Source of the DNA: Amycolatopsis xylanica
Lineage (GTDB): Bacteria; Actinomycetota; Actinomycetes; Mycobacteriales; Pseudonocardiaceae
Direction: 5' to 3'
DNA length: 64,000 nt
NCBI RefSeq assembly: GCF_900107045.1
Contig: NZ_FNON01000008.1
Span: 248,001-312,000 of the forward strand
Numbering within the stretch: the first letter of the stretch is position 1; each line of letters opens with the position of its first letter. Under the pieces are notes generated by a model, which saw nothing but the letters and a program-made list of their open reading frames with translations, had not been told where the DNA came from and ran no database searches. Positions 57,108 to 63,903 of the stretch are shown here, piece after piece. A program made the translations under genes and the position numbers.

Positions 57108-58061
57108 TCAGTGGCCGGTGACGGCGGTGGCCGTGTCGCTCAGCCCGAGCACGGCGGCGGGGCCGCCTGCCGGGATGAGCAACAAGAACGATTCGGCGCG
57201 GGAGATCTCGACCGAAGTGCCGCGAACGGCCTCGGCATGCCCGGTCGCCACCAGGTCGGGGGTCCCCGCCGCCAGCTCGACCGGCGCGCCGCCGGTCGAC
57301 TCGAGTACGTCCGTGACGCGCACGGTCACGAAGACGACGGTCCCGCCGCCGACCGGCGCGCCGCACGCGGACCACACCGCGCCGTCGAGCCGCCGCTTCA
57401 CTTTCCGCTGCTGGCCGGCGAGCGTCTGCTCATAGGTCTTCCACCCGGCGGCGAACTGGTTGTCCAGCACGGGACTCGGCGCGACGGTGCCGCCGCCGGG
57501 GGTCCCGGTGCCGGTCGTGCGGGCGAACAGCTCGTCACGCAGCTTCGCCTTGACGTCGTCGGCGGGGAACCCGCTGACCGCGCCGCCCTGCCCGAAGCCG
57601 GCGACCGAGGTCGCGGCGCCCTGGGTGAGGTTGATGCTGTTGTCCATTTTCCACGCGCCGGAGGCGTCCTTGGCGAAATGGCTGACGGACTGCTTGCTGA
57701 GTTCCTCACCGAGCAGGCTGACCTTGCCGGAAACGAGCAGGCAGTCCGCGGCGCGCCCCGGTAGTGCGAAAAGCGGGTCGCGATGGGTGAATCCGGGCTG
57801 GGGCCGATTCTCTTGTTTCGCGCGCCTCGACGCCGCGATCGACGCGGAAAGCAGGGGTTCGGCTTCGTGCTTCGCGAGCGCGGCGGGATCACCACTGGTG
57901 GTGGCGGCGGAATCACCCTCGTCGAATTCCCGCAGAATCGTCTGAGCCTGGTCTTTGGTCAGCCCGGACTCGGCCGCCGAGGGCGCCGACTCCGCGGCGC
58001 CGCACCCCGAAACGGCCACGATCGCCGTCAGTGCGAGGACCGCTCCACTTGTTCTGCGCAT
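57108..58061 (-). CDS. lipoprotein of unknown function
   Basis: Exported protein of 317 residues. The ATG at 58061 follows GAGGGG and opens a lipoprotein signal with lipobox VSGC (Cys20), so the mature protein is anchored to the outer face of the membrane. The mature part starts with a Ser/Ala-rich linker and a helix KDQAQTILREFDEGDSAATT, followed by mainly beta sequence. No family was recognised. It is the first gene of the azole-peptide operon, 17 bp before the cyclodehydratase. A sensor or immunity role at the cell surface is a reasonable guess, nothing more. Confidence 0.75.
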   Translation of the reverse strand: MRRTSGAVLALTAIVAVSGCGAAESAPSAAESGLTKDQAQTILREFDEGDSAATTSGDPAALAKHEAEPLLSASIAASRRAKQENRPQPGFTHRDPLFALPGRAADCLLVSGKVSLLGEELSKQSVSHFAKDASGAWKMDNSINLTQGAATSVAGFGQGGAVSGFPADDVKAKLRDELFARTTGTGTPGGGTVAPSPVLDNQFAAGWKTYEQTLAGQQRKVKRRLDGAVWSACGAPVGGGTVVFVTVRVTDVLESTGGAPVELAAGTPDLVATGHAEAVRGTSVEISRAESFLLLIPAGGPAAVLGLSDTATAVTGH

Positions 58062-58199
58062 TTGTCCAACCCCTCGGGCCGCAAACTCTTTCTCGTCGGC
58101 AGAAGCTAACCCACTGAACACCGCGTTCCGGCTGATGACTTGGTTCCGTGCCGCCGGGCCGGATCGCCGTGACACCGATCCGTGTCATCCGTTCTCATG

Positions 58200-58907
58200 T
58201 CACCCGTTCTCATGGACGATGGCGTCCTCGACCCACGGATCGGCATCGCCCGTTTTCCACATCGCGCCTTCGACGACGGCCTGGCTGCGATGCTCCACGG
58301 CGGCGCGGAAAGCGCCGACCAGCAGCTCGACCAGCCCCTGCCCGAAAGTGGCGACCATGCCGTCGAGATCGGACTCGGCGACGGCGGGCTGCGACCGCAT
58401 TCCGGCCAGCCGATCGGCGGAGGAGTCGACGAGCGTGCCCGCGACCGAGCCGACCTTGTCCATCACCTCGCCGAGGAACCGCAGCGTCGCCAGCGGCGGC
58501 ACCCCGGCCTTCGCCATGTCGACGGCCGCGCGCAGCACACCCGGCCGCGCGATCCTGACCTCGCCGGACTCGTCCCAGCCGAGCATCCCGTGCCGGTTGA
58601 GCGAGTAGAAGATGCCGGGGTGGTCACGGGCGATGTCGCCCATGGCCGAGGTGAGCCGCTCGAGGTCGCGGTCGGCCGTGCCGGTGCCCAGCACCGCGGC
58701 GATGGAGACCAGGTTGAACCCCTGTTTCTGCAGGGACATGATGTGCTGGAGCCGCCGCGCGTGCGCCAGTCCATAGAAGACGGTCCTGCCGTCCCTGATC
58801 GGCGCGGGCAGCAGTCCGCGCGTCTGATGCGCCCGGATGTTGCGGGTCGACATGCCGATGGCGGTCGAGAGCTCTTCGATCGTGTAGCGGATCGCGGTCG
58901 ACGTCAT
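58200..58907 (-). CDS. MerR-like transcriptional regulator
   Basis: DNA-binding protein of 235 residues. Residues 8-75 form a MerR winged helix (YTIEELSTAIGMSTRNIRAH, then GLLPAPIRDGRTVFYGLAHA). The C-terminal 150 residues are helical (LEVMDKVGSVAGTLVDSSAD-like segment) with no known ligand pocket; this longer C-terminal part is typical of regulators of actinomycete lipid or antibiotic genes. It lies 138 bp upstream of the lipoprotein gene on the same strand and is the likely pathway regulator of the azole-peptide operon. The AT-rich inverted repeat at 59033-59062 is a possible autoregulatory site. Confidence 0.82.
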   Translation of the reverse strand: MTSTAIRYTIEELSTAIGMSTRNIRAHQTRGLLPAPIRDGRTVFYGLAHARRLQHIMSLQKQGFNLVSIAAVLGTGTADRDLERLTSAMGDIARDHPGIFYSLNRHGMLGWDESGEVRIARPGVLRAAVDMAKAGVPPLATLRFLGEVMDKVGSVAGTLVDSSADRLAGMRSQPAVAESDLDGMVATFGQGLVELLVGAFRAAVEHRSQAVVEGAMWKTGDADPWVEDAIVHENG

Positions 58908-59032
58908 GCGTTCTCCCTCGTGCGAAACCCCGGTCCGCGCGGGCGATGCCGGCGGTCACAGGCAAGGAAACGCCTGTGACGGCAAAGCCGGGAGGTGTCA
59001 CGAACCAGTTTCGAATCAATGTTTTGGATGCT

Positions 59033-59062
59033 TTATGAATAATGTTCACAGATCGTTCATAA
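59033..59062 (-). promoter_or_regulatory. possible operator upstream of the MerR-like gene
   Basis: TTATGAA (59033-59039) and TTCATAA (59056-59062) form a perfect spaced inverted repeat about 130 bp before the MerR-like start, in AT-rich sequence. A regulator site is plausible. Confidence 0.4.
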
Positions 59063-59241
59063 GCCGCACATAAACGACCTTGGATTGATCCCGGAACCAT
59101 AGCGGGAAACCGCTTTCTCGTAAATCCTCCACCGAGGGTAGCTCACCCGGCCCATCCGTGGCACCTACCACGAATTCACACAGGCCAGCGCGTGTCGAGC
59201 GGCTTTTCCCGAAGATCAAATCAAGGTTATGGGGCCGCCCG

Positions 59242-59290
59242 GCAGAACGACCGGCAGATTTCCTGGTGAATGTTCTGCCGGTCGTTCTGC
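59242..59290. repeat. 17-bp perfect stem-loop
   Basis: Arms GCAGAACGACCGGCAGA (59242-59258) and TCTGCCGGTCGTTCTGC (59274-59290) are perfectly complementary with a 15-nt loop. It is not next to a gene end. It may be a remnant of a mobile element, a small RNA structure or an unrecognised repeat; no second copy was seen in the window. Confidence 0.55.
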
Positions 59291-59449
59291 ATGGCGACCG
59301 GGAATTTCCGCCGGTAAGTATTCCAGGCAAGAAAGTCGAGGTGATCCGCACACACGACCAGGCCGAATAGTTGGGTGAAAATTCAAAGACGACGTGCCTT
59401 CCCCACCCCGGCCGGGCCGGGGGGTCGTGAGTGACGCGGCCGGTTCTAA

Positions 59450-59598
59450 GCCAATGCTGGGCAGTTAAGGCTTGGCTTGCGTTGTCAAGCGACGCGTGAG
59501 CACGCGAAACCCGAGTTTTGGCCATCTACTGGCCCAAACTCGGGTTTCGCGAAGACCCGGCCACAGTCAGCGGCCCGATCCTTAACTGCCCGGCATTG
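59450..59598. mobile_element. MITE-like element inserted in PAL-A
   Basis: About 150 bp bounded by 20-bp terminal inverted repeats: CCAATGCTGGGCAGTTAAGG at the left and its complement with one mismatch at the right (59580-59599). GGTTCTAA is present on both sides (59442-59449 and 59599-59606), consistent with a target duplication of up to 8 bp in the PAL-A centre. It has no coding capacity, so it would need a transposase supplied in trans. It encloses a PAL-B repeat. Confidence 0.75.
59473..59575. repeat. PAL-B repeat, copy 2
   Basis: About 100 bp closely matching 945-1045. Stem arms are 59504-59524 and 59530-59550 (GCGAAACCCGAG pairs with CTCGGGTTTCGC, extended by GGCCA/TGGCC). It fills most of the MITE-like element. 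Confidence 0.8.
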
Positions 59599-59602
59599 GG
59601 TT

Positions 59603-62017
59603 CTAACCGGTCTGAACACTCACGAGGCCCAGCTCGGCCGCCAGCCTGGAGGCGGCGACCCTGACGCCGGGCGCGTCGTATCGGGCGCATTCGGCCAGTG
59701 CGCGCACCCGGTATTCCCTGGCGCGCGCGGGTTCGCCGGTCTTGCCCGCCAGGTCGGCGAGCAGCACGAGTATCTCGATCCGGATCTCCGGCCAGCGCGC
59801 TTGCTCCAATGTCGACACCAGCTGCGCGCCTGCCGCAGCGAGGTCGCCCGCGGCGATGAGCGCTTTGCCCCTGGTGAACCGCACCCGCGCCAGGCCGGCG
59901 TCCACCCCGTACTTGGCGAACAGCTCTTCGGCCTCGTCCAGCAGGTCCAGCGCGGCGGGCACGTCCCCGACGGCGGCCGAGGTGTCCGCGCAGCGGATCA
60001 GCACCAGGCCGAGGCCGAGTAGCTCGTCTTCGCCCAGCTTCCCTTCGGCCGCCCGGAAATAGGACAGGCTCGCCTGGTTCACGGTGACCGCCTCGGCGAA
60101 CTCGCCCGCCGCGTGCAGCAGCACGCCCAACATCGACATGGCGAGATGACTGCCCACCTGGTAGCCCGCGCTCTCGAACAGGCCGACCGACCGCCGCGCG
60201 ATGGCGATCGCCTCGGCGGGCGAACCCAGCCGCAGCTCGATGCTCGCGCGGCAGTACCAGGACCACGCCTCGGAAACGAGGTCGCCCGCTTCGACCGCGG
60301 CGCGCACCGCGAGTTCGTTGACCTCCAGCGCCTCGCGCGGCTGCTCGCACAGCGCGTACCGCACCCAGGCCAGGCAGTTCAGCTGCTCGGCGGTCGCCGT
60401 GGCGTCGCCCAGCGCCCGCGCGGCCGCCACCCCGGCCTCGAACACGCCCTGCCACAGCTCGCCGACCCCGTTCAGGTACGAGTACCAGTACATCCCGGTG
60501 GCCAGGTCGAGCACCTTGCGATGCTCGCCGCGCTCGACGGCCGCGCTGAGCGCGCCGTGCCAGTTGGCCTGCTCGGCCACCAGCCACCGCTTCGCGGCCG
60601 CCCGGTCGGGCACCGGGTCCGGGCCGTCGATCGGGGCAGCCGTGCCCGCGCGGTCGGGGTCGAAGAACAGCCCGGCCTTGGTCGCGACCGCGACCAGCCA
60701 ACCCCGGATCCGCTCACCCGCCGCCTCGGCGGCCTCGGGCGGCTCGTCGAGTTCCAGCCGTTCCCTGGCGAACACGCGCAGCAGGTCATGGCAGGTGTAG
60801 CGGCCCGCCGCGCCGGGGTCGCTGAGCAGGCTCGCGTCGACGAGTTCCTCGAGCGCCGCCTCCACCCGCGCGGCCGGCTCCCCGGCTAGCACCATGGCGG
60901 CCTCGACCGTCGTCTCCGGACCGGGCATCAGTGCCACCAGCCGGAACATCCGCGCCGCCTCGGGCGACAGCTGGTGGTAGGAGATCTCGAACGCCGCCCG
61001 CACCTGAAGGTCGCCGGCGGCGAGCACGGTCAGCCGGCGCCGCTCGTCCGCGAGCTGCGCCGCCAGGCTTTCGATCGTCCACTGTGGCCTGCTGGCCAGC
61101 CGGTTGCCCGCGATGAGCAGCGCCAGCGGCACCCCGTCGCACAGCCGCGCGATCCGCCGCGCCGCGTCCGGCTCCGCGCTCACCCGCGCGGCGCCCGCGA
61201 CGACGGCGAGCAGCCGGACGGCCTGGTCCTCGCCGAGCAGCCCGAGCTCCAGCCGGTGGTGCGCGCTCAACCCCGCGAGCGTCTTGCGGCTGGTCACCAG
61301 CACCACCGTGCCGGGACTGGCCGTCAGCAGCGGCCTGACCTGCGCCTCGCTCGCGACATTCTCGAGGATCAGCAGGACTTCGCGGTCCAGGAGCAGCGAC
61401 CGGTAAAGGGCGAACCGGTCATCGGGGTCGACAGGGATCGAGCGGTCCTGGACGCCGAACCCACGCAGCAGCCGGTGCACGGCCTGCTCCGGCGTCAACG
61501 GGACGGGGTCCATGCCGCGCATGTCGACGAAGAGACAGCCGTCGGCGAACCGCTCGGCCAGCCGGTTCCCCGCCTCGACGGCGAGCGCCGACTTGCCGAC
61601 GCCGGGCAGCCCGTGGATCACCACGAGCTGCGCGCCCGGTGACGACGCGGCGTCGGCCGCGAAGCCGGTCAGCAGCCGCAGCTCGTCCTCCCGGCCGGTG
61701 AGCTCGGTGAGCACGGGCGGCAGTCCGCGCGCGACGCTCAACTCCAGCGCCCGCTCGCGGCCGGGCTTCTCGACGGCGGTGGCCGCCACGCGGCCGACGC
61801 GGGCCTGCGCGGCGAACTCGGCCGCCTCCGGCTCGGCCAGCTCGAGCCCGGTGACGAGCAGATCGACCGTGCGCCGGTGCGGGCTGCGGGCCCGGCCGCG
61901 CTCCATGTCGCTGAGCGCCCGCACGCTGAGGCCGGTCCGCTCCGCCAGCTCTTCCTGGGTCAGCGCGAGGCGCAGCCGGTAGAACCGGAGGAAGTCACCG
62001 AACACGGTCGCTGTCAC
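59603..62017 (-). CDS. XRE-type regulator with NB-ARC and TPR domains
   Basis: Cytoplasmic regulator of 804 residues. Domains: an XRE helix-turn-helix (about 5-62, LRFYRLRLALTQEELAERTG, SVRALSDMERGRARSPHRRT), an NB-ARC ATPase (about 95-380) with P-loop HGLPGVGKSAL and Walker B VLLILENVAS, then TPR repeats to the end. The GTG at 62017 is chosen because it starts just before the HTH. The last residues LVSVQTG and the stop are encoded by half of a PAL-A palindrome. It lies between the azole-peptide operon and the divergent kinase gene and is a candidate activator of one of them. Such STAND regulators respond to a bound inducer. Confidence 0.88.
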   Translation of the reverse strand: MTATVFGDFLRFYRLRLALTQEELAERTGLSVRALSDMERGRARSPHRRTVDLLVTGLELAEPEAAEFAAQARVGRVAATAVEKPGRERALELSVARGLPPVLTELTGREDELRLLTGFAADAASSPGAQLVVIHGLPGVGKSALAVEAGNRLAERFADGCLFVDMRGMDPVPLTPEQAVHRLLRGFGVQDRSIPVDPDDRFALYRSLLLDREVLLILENVASEAQVRPLLTASPGTVVLVTSRKTLAGLSAHHRLELGLLGEDQAVRLLAVVAGAARVSAEPDAARRIARLCDGVPLALLIAGNRLASRPQWTIESLAAQLADERRRLTVLAAGDLQVRAAFEISYHQLSPEAARMFRLVALMPGPETTVEAAMVLAGEPAARVEAALEELVDASLLSDPGAAGRYTCHDLLRVFARERLELDEPPEAAEAAGERIRGWLVAVATKAGLFFDPDRAGTAAPIDGPDPVPDRAAAKRWLVAEQANWHGALSAAVERGEHRKVLDLATGMYWYSYLNGVGELWQGVFEAGVAAARALGDATATAEQLNCLAWVRYALCEQPREALEVNELAVRAAVEAGDLVSEAWSWYCRASIELRLGSPAEAIAIARRSVGLFESAGYQVGSHLAMSMLGVLLHAAGEFAEAVTVNQASLSYFRAAEGKLGEDELLGLGLVLIRCADTSAAVGDVPAALDLLDEAEELFAKYGVDAGLARVRFTRGKALIAAGDLAAAGAQLVSTLEQARWPEIRIEILVLLADLAGKTGEPARAREYRVRALAECARYDAPGVRVAASRLAAELGLVSVQTG

Positions 62018-62076
62018 GCCGACCCGGCCCCTTTCCGCCGATCGTTGGTCGAAAAGAGTCTGGCACAGAACCGGAC

Positions 62077-63204
62077 ATGCGACCCGAGACACTCCGGCAC
62101 GGATCGGCGACGGCCGCACTCCGCCGATTTCACGAAAGACCGGCATTTACGCGCGGACAGCACCGCGTCGCCTACCTTCGACGCATCGACCTGAGAAAAG
62201 TACTCCACCAGTTCGGCGTCGCCGGTATTCGCCGGACACGCCATATCACGACGGGCCTGATGAACCGGTGCTGGGAAGTCGTCGCGCACGACGGGCGACG
62301 ACTTTTCGTCAAACAGGTTCTCGAACTTTCGGTGACGCAGACCGAATTGCACCACTACGCGACCCGCGCGCTCAATGAACTCGGATTACCCGTCCCGGCC
62401 CCGATGCTCACTCGTGCCGGAAACACCCTCGCCGAAACCGGCGAGGGATGGTTCGCCGTTTATCCATGGTCGGCGGGAATTCACCGCCCGGGACCACAGC
62501 TGACCATTCGGCAGGCCGCGGACCTCGGCACGTTGTTCGCGAAAATCCAAAGTGGACTGCGCGAGGTCATGCCCGCGGCCGAACCACTGCGGGCGCCACC
62601 GCCCTTCGATCCGGCCGAGACACTGCGCGAAGTGGAGCACTTCCGGCTCGTGATCTCCCGGCTGCCCGGCCTGAGCACCTTCGACCGCTTCGTGCTGGCG
62701 GATCTTCGCGACCGTGAGGCGATGCTGGCCGCGGCGCCCTCGCCGGGCCCACTGAGCGGGCCAGGCGGCTGGACGCACGGTGACTTCCATGGCCTCAACG
62801 TGCTCTGGCGGTCCGGCGAGGTGTCCGCCGTGGTCGACTTCGACCGGCTGAGCTGCCTGCCGTATGCCAGCGAACTGGTGCGTTCGGTCATGATTCTGTT
62901 CACTTATGGCGACCGGCGTGGTATGGCGGTCGAACAGGTGGCAGCCTTCATCAACGCCTATCGGGCGGTGTCACCACTCACCGGAGAAGAACTGCGCACC
63001 GCGGCGAATCACTATTGGCGAGAACGCCTCGGTAACCTTACTCAGCTTGAAAGGCATTACCACCACGACGAAAAGGCACGTGACCATATCTTCGTGCGAT
63101 CCGGTATATTGCTCAGCTGGTGGTGGCGGCATCCGGAGCAAGTCGGCTTCCTGTTCTCCAACACCGATCCGCGCAGTGGAGAATCACCGGCGGGCATGGT
63201 GTGA
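62077..63204 (+). CDS. APH-type kinase-like phosphotransferase
   Basis: Protein of 375 residues of the aminoglycoside/homoserine kinase fold. A nucleotide-binding loop is in RHITTGLMNRCWEVVAHDG, the Lys in LFVKQVLEL, the catalytic loop in THGDFHGLNVLW (H234, D236, N241) and the metal-binding VVDFDRLSC. All key residues are present, so it should transfer phosphate from ATP to a small molecule or peptide. The start at 62077 is uncertain; a later one is not available without losing the glycine loop. It is divergent from the NB-ARC regulator. The mini-precursor with the LERI end starts 87 bp after its stop. Confidence 0.8.
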   Translation: MRPETLRHGSATAALRRFHERPAFTRGQHRVAYLRRIDLRKVLHQFGVAGIRRTRHITTGLMNRCWEVVAHDGRRLFVKQVLELSVTQTELHHYATRALNELGLPVPAPMLTRAGNTLAETGEGWFAVYPWSAGIHRPGPQLTIRQAADLGTLFAKIQSGLREVMPAAEPLRAPPPFDPAETLREVEHFRLVISRLPGLSTFDRFVLADLRDREAMLAAAPSPGPLSGPGGWTHGDFHGLNVLWRSGEVSAVVDFDRLSCLPYASELVRSVMILFTYGDRRGMAVEQVAAFINAYRAVSPLTGEELRTAANHYWRERLGNLTQLERHYHHDEKARDHIFVRSGILLSWWWRHPEQVGFLFSNTDPRSGESPAGMV

Positions 63205-63223
63205 CGCAATCGCGGAACAGCAA

Positions 63224-63253
63224 TTGCCCGGCGCGCAATTCGCTGGCTACGGT
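63224..63253 (+). promoter_or_regulatory. promoter of the precursor 3 gene
   Basis: TTGCCC (63224-63229), an 18-bp spacer and TACGGT (63248-63253), about 40 bp before the precursor 3 ATG. The -35 region ATTGCCCGGCGC and the 18-bp spacer match the promoter of precursor 2. Confidence 0.6.
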
Positions 63254-63291
63254 GAGCGCAGTGAACCGCACGAACGACTGAGGAGAGTCAC

Positions 63292-63408
63292 ATGAGCGAG
63301 GACAAGAACGTCACTCCGGAGAACGCCGACGAGAACGTCGCCACCCCCGCCGTCGAGCTGACCGACGACGAGCTGCAGGGTCTTTCCGGCGGCCTCGAGC
63401 GCATCTGA
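63292..63408 (+). CDS. candidate RiPP precursor peptide 3, ending LERI
   Basis: 38-residue acidic peptide with ribosome site AGGAG. It ends VELTDDELQGLSGGLERI, so a typical double-glycine leader end is followed by the same four residues as in the peptide at 44410-44505. The N-terminal 20 residues are unrelated to that peptide except for acidity. The RapZ-domain gene follows 37 bp after its stop, probably in the same transcript. Function unknown; it may be processed by the C39 exporter encoded at 50.5-52.6 kb. Confidence 0.7.
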   Translation: MSEDKNVTPENADENVATPAVELTDDELQGLSGGLERI

Positions 63409-63445
63409 CGCCACGCGCCACGCCCCTGCCTGAGAGGGATGCGGA

Positions 63446-63850
63446 ATGAACCTCCCCAGCCAGCGAAGGACCGAGCGCGTGCTGCACCTGATCTCCTTCG
63501 GGTACCTCCATCTCGACGACGGCCGTCCCCCGCACGCCGACCGGGTCGAGGACGTCCGCGAGCGGCTCCGTGACCCGGCGGCCGCCCGCGACGTCCTCGA
63601 TCTGGACGGGCGCGATCCGCGGGTGCAGGACATCGTCGCGCGTACCCCTGGTGCGCGGGAGCTGCTCGCCAACCTGATCGACTACGCCGAGCTGCCGTGC
63701 GGCCCCCGGCGCATCGCCATCGGCTGCGCGGGTGGCAGGCACCGGTCCGGCAGCCTCGTCGAGCTGCTGGCCGCCACCTTGCGCGCCCGCGGCCACCAGG
63801 TCGAAGTCGAGCACCAGCACATCCATCTCCCCCGCGTGCTGCGGCCCTGA
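63446..63850 (+). CDS. RapZ C-terminal domain protein
   Basis: Protein of 134 residues equal to the C-terminal domain of RapZ without the N-terminal P-loop ATPase half. Seen: RVLHLISFGYLHLDDGRPPH (fold start), DLDGRDPRV, RRIAIGCAGGRHRSGSLVEL (the GC-GGRHRS phosphate-binding loop) and VEVEHQHIHLP. In Enterobacteria this domain binds the sRNA GlmZ and amino-sugar phosphate; stand-alone versions in actinomycetes occur in peptide clusters but are uncharacterised. The ribosome site GAGAGG supports the start. It follows precursor 3 directly, so it may bind or modify that peptide or a nucleotide donor. Confidence 0.85.
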   Translation: MNLPSQRRTERVLHLISFGYLHLDDGRPPHADRVEDVRERLRDPAAARDVLDLDGRDPRVQDIVARTPGARELLANLIDYAELPCGPRRIAIGCAGGRHRSGSLVELLAATLRARGHQVEVEHQHIHLPRVLRP

Positions 63851-63856
63851 CTCTTC

Positions 63857-63903
63857 ACAAGGGCGCCCCTTGTCACGTACAGCGTGACAAGGGGCGCCCT
63901 TGT
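63857..63903. terminator. bidirectional hairpin terminator
   Basis: Perfect 21-bp stem (ACAAGGGCGCCCCTTGTCAC, then G, paired with 63883-63903) with loop TACAG. It lies 7 bp after the RapZ-domain stop, and its right end touches the stop codon of the minus-strand gene entering from the right edge. Confidence 0.85.

Larger units (their letters stand above)
58908..59423. other. non-coding, locally AT-rich region upstream of the MerR-like gene
   Basis: About 515 bp without a convincing gene. The part around 59000-59080 is unusually AT-rich for this genome and should hold the promoter of the MerR-like gene. A minus-strand frame ending at 59046 is open for over 300 bp but has atypical codon use and no recognisable family; I do not call it a gene. 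A long hairpin lies at 59242-59290. Confidence 0.45.
59424..59626. repeat. PAL-A copy 10, split by an insertion
   Basis: The left half (GTCGTGAGTGACGCGGCCGG, then TTCTAA) is at 59424-59449 and the right half (TTCTAACCGGTCTGAACACT, then CACGAG) is at 59601-59626. Joined at TTCTAA they rebuild the palindrome. The right half encodes the last residues and the TAG stop of the NB-ARC regulator gene. Confidence 0.85.

Noticed and set aside
59046..59525. A 159-codon minus-strand frame ending at 59046
   Set aside because: Part of it runs through the repeats at 59424-59525, codon third positions are not G/C-biased, and no family is recognised; at most a decayed remnant.
854..59626. PAL-A copies as a CRISPR array or riboswitch family
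   Set aside because: Copies are kilobases apart, palindromic throughout and at gene 3' ends; there are no regular spacers and no cas genes.
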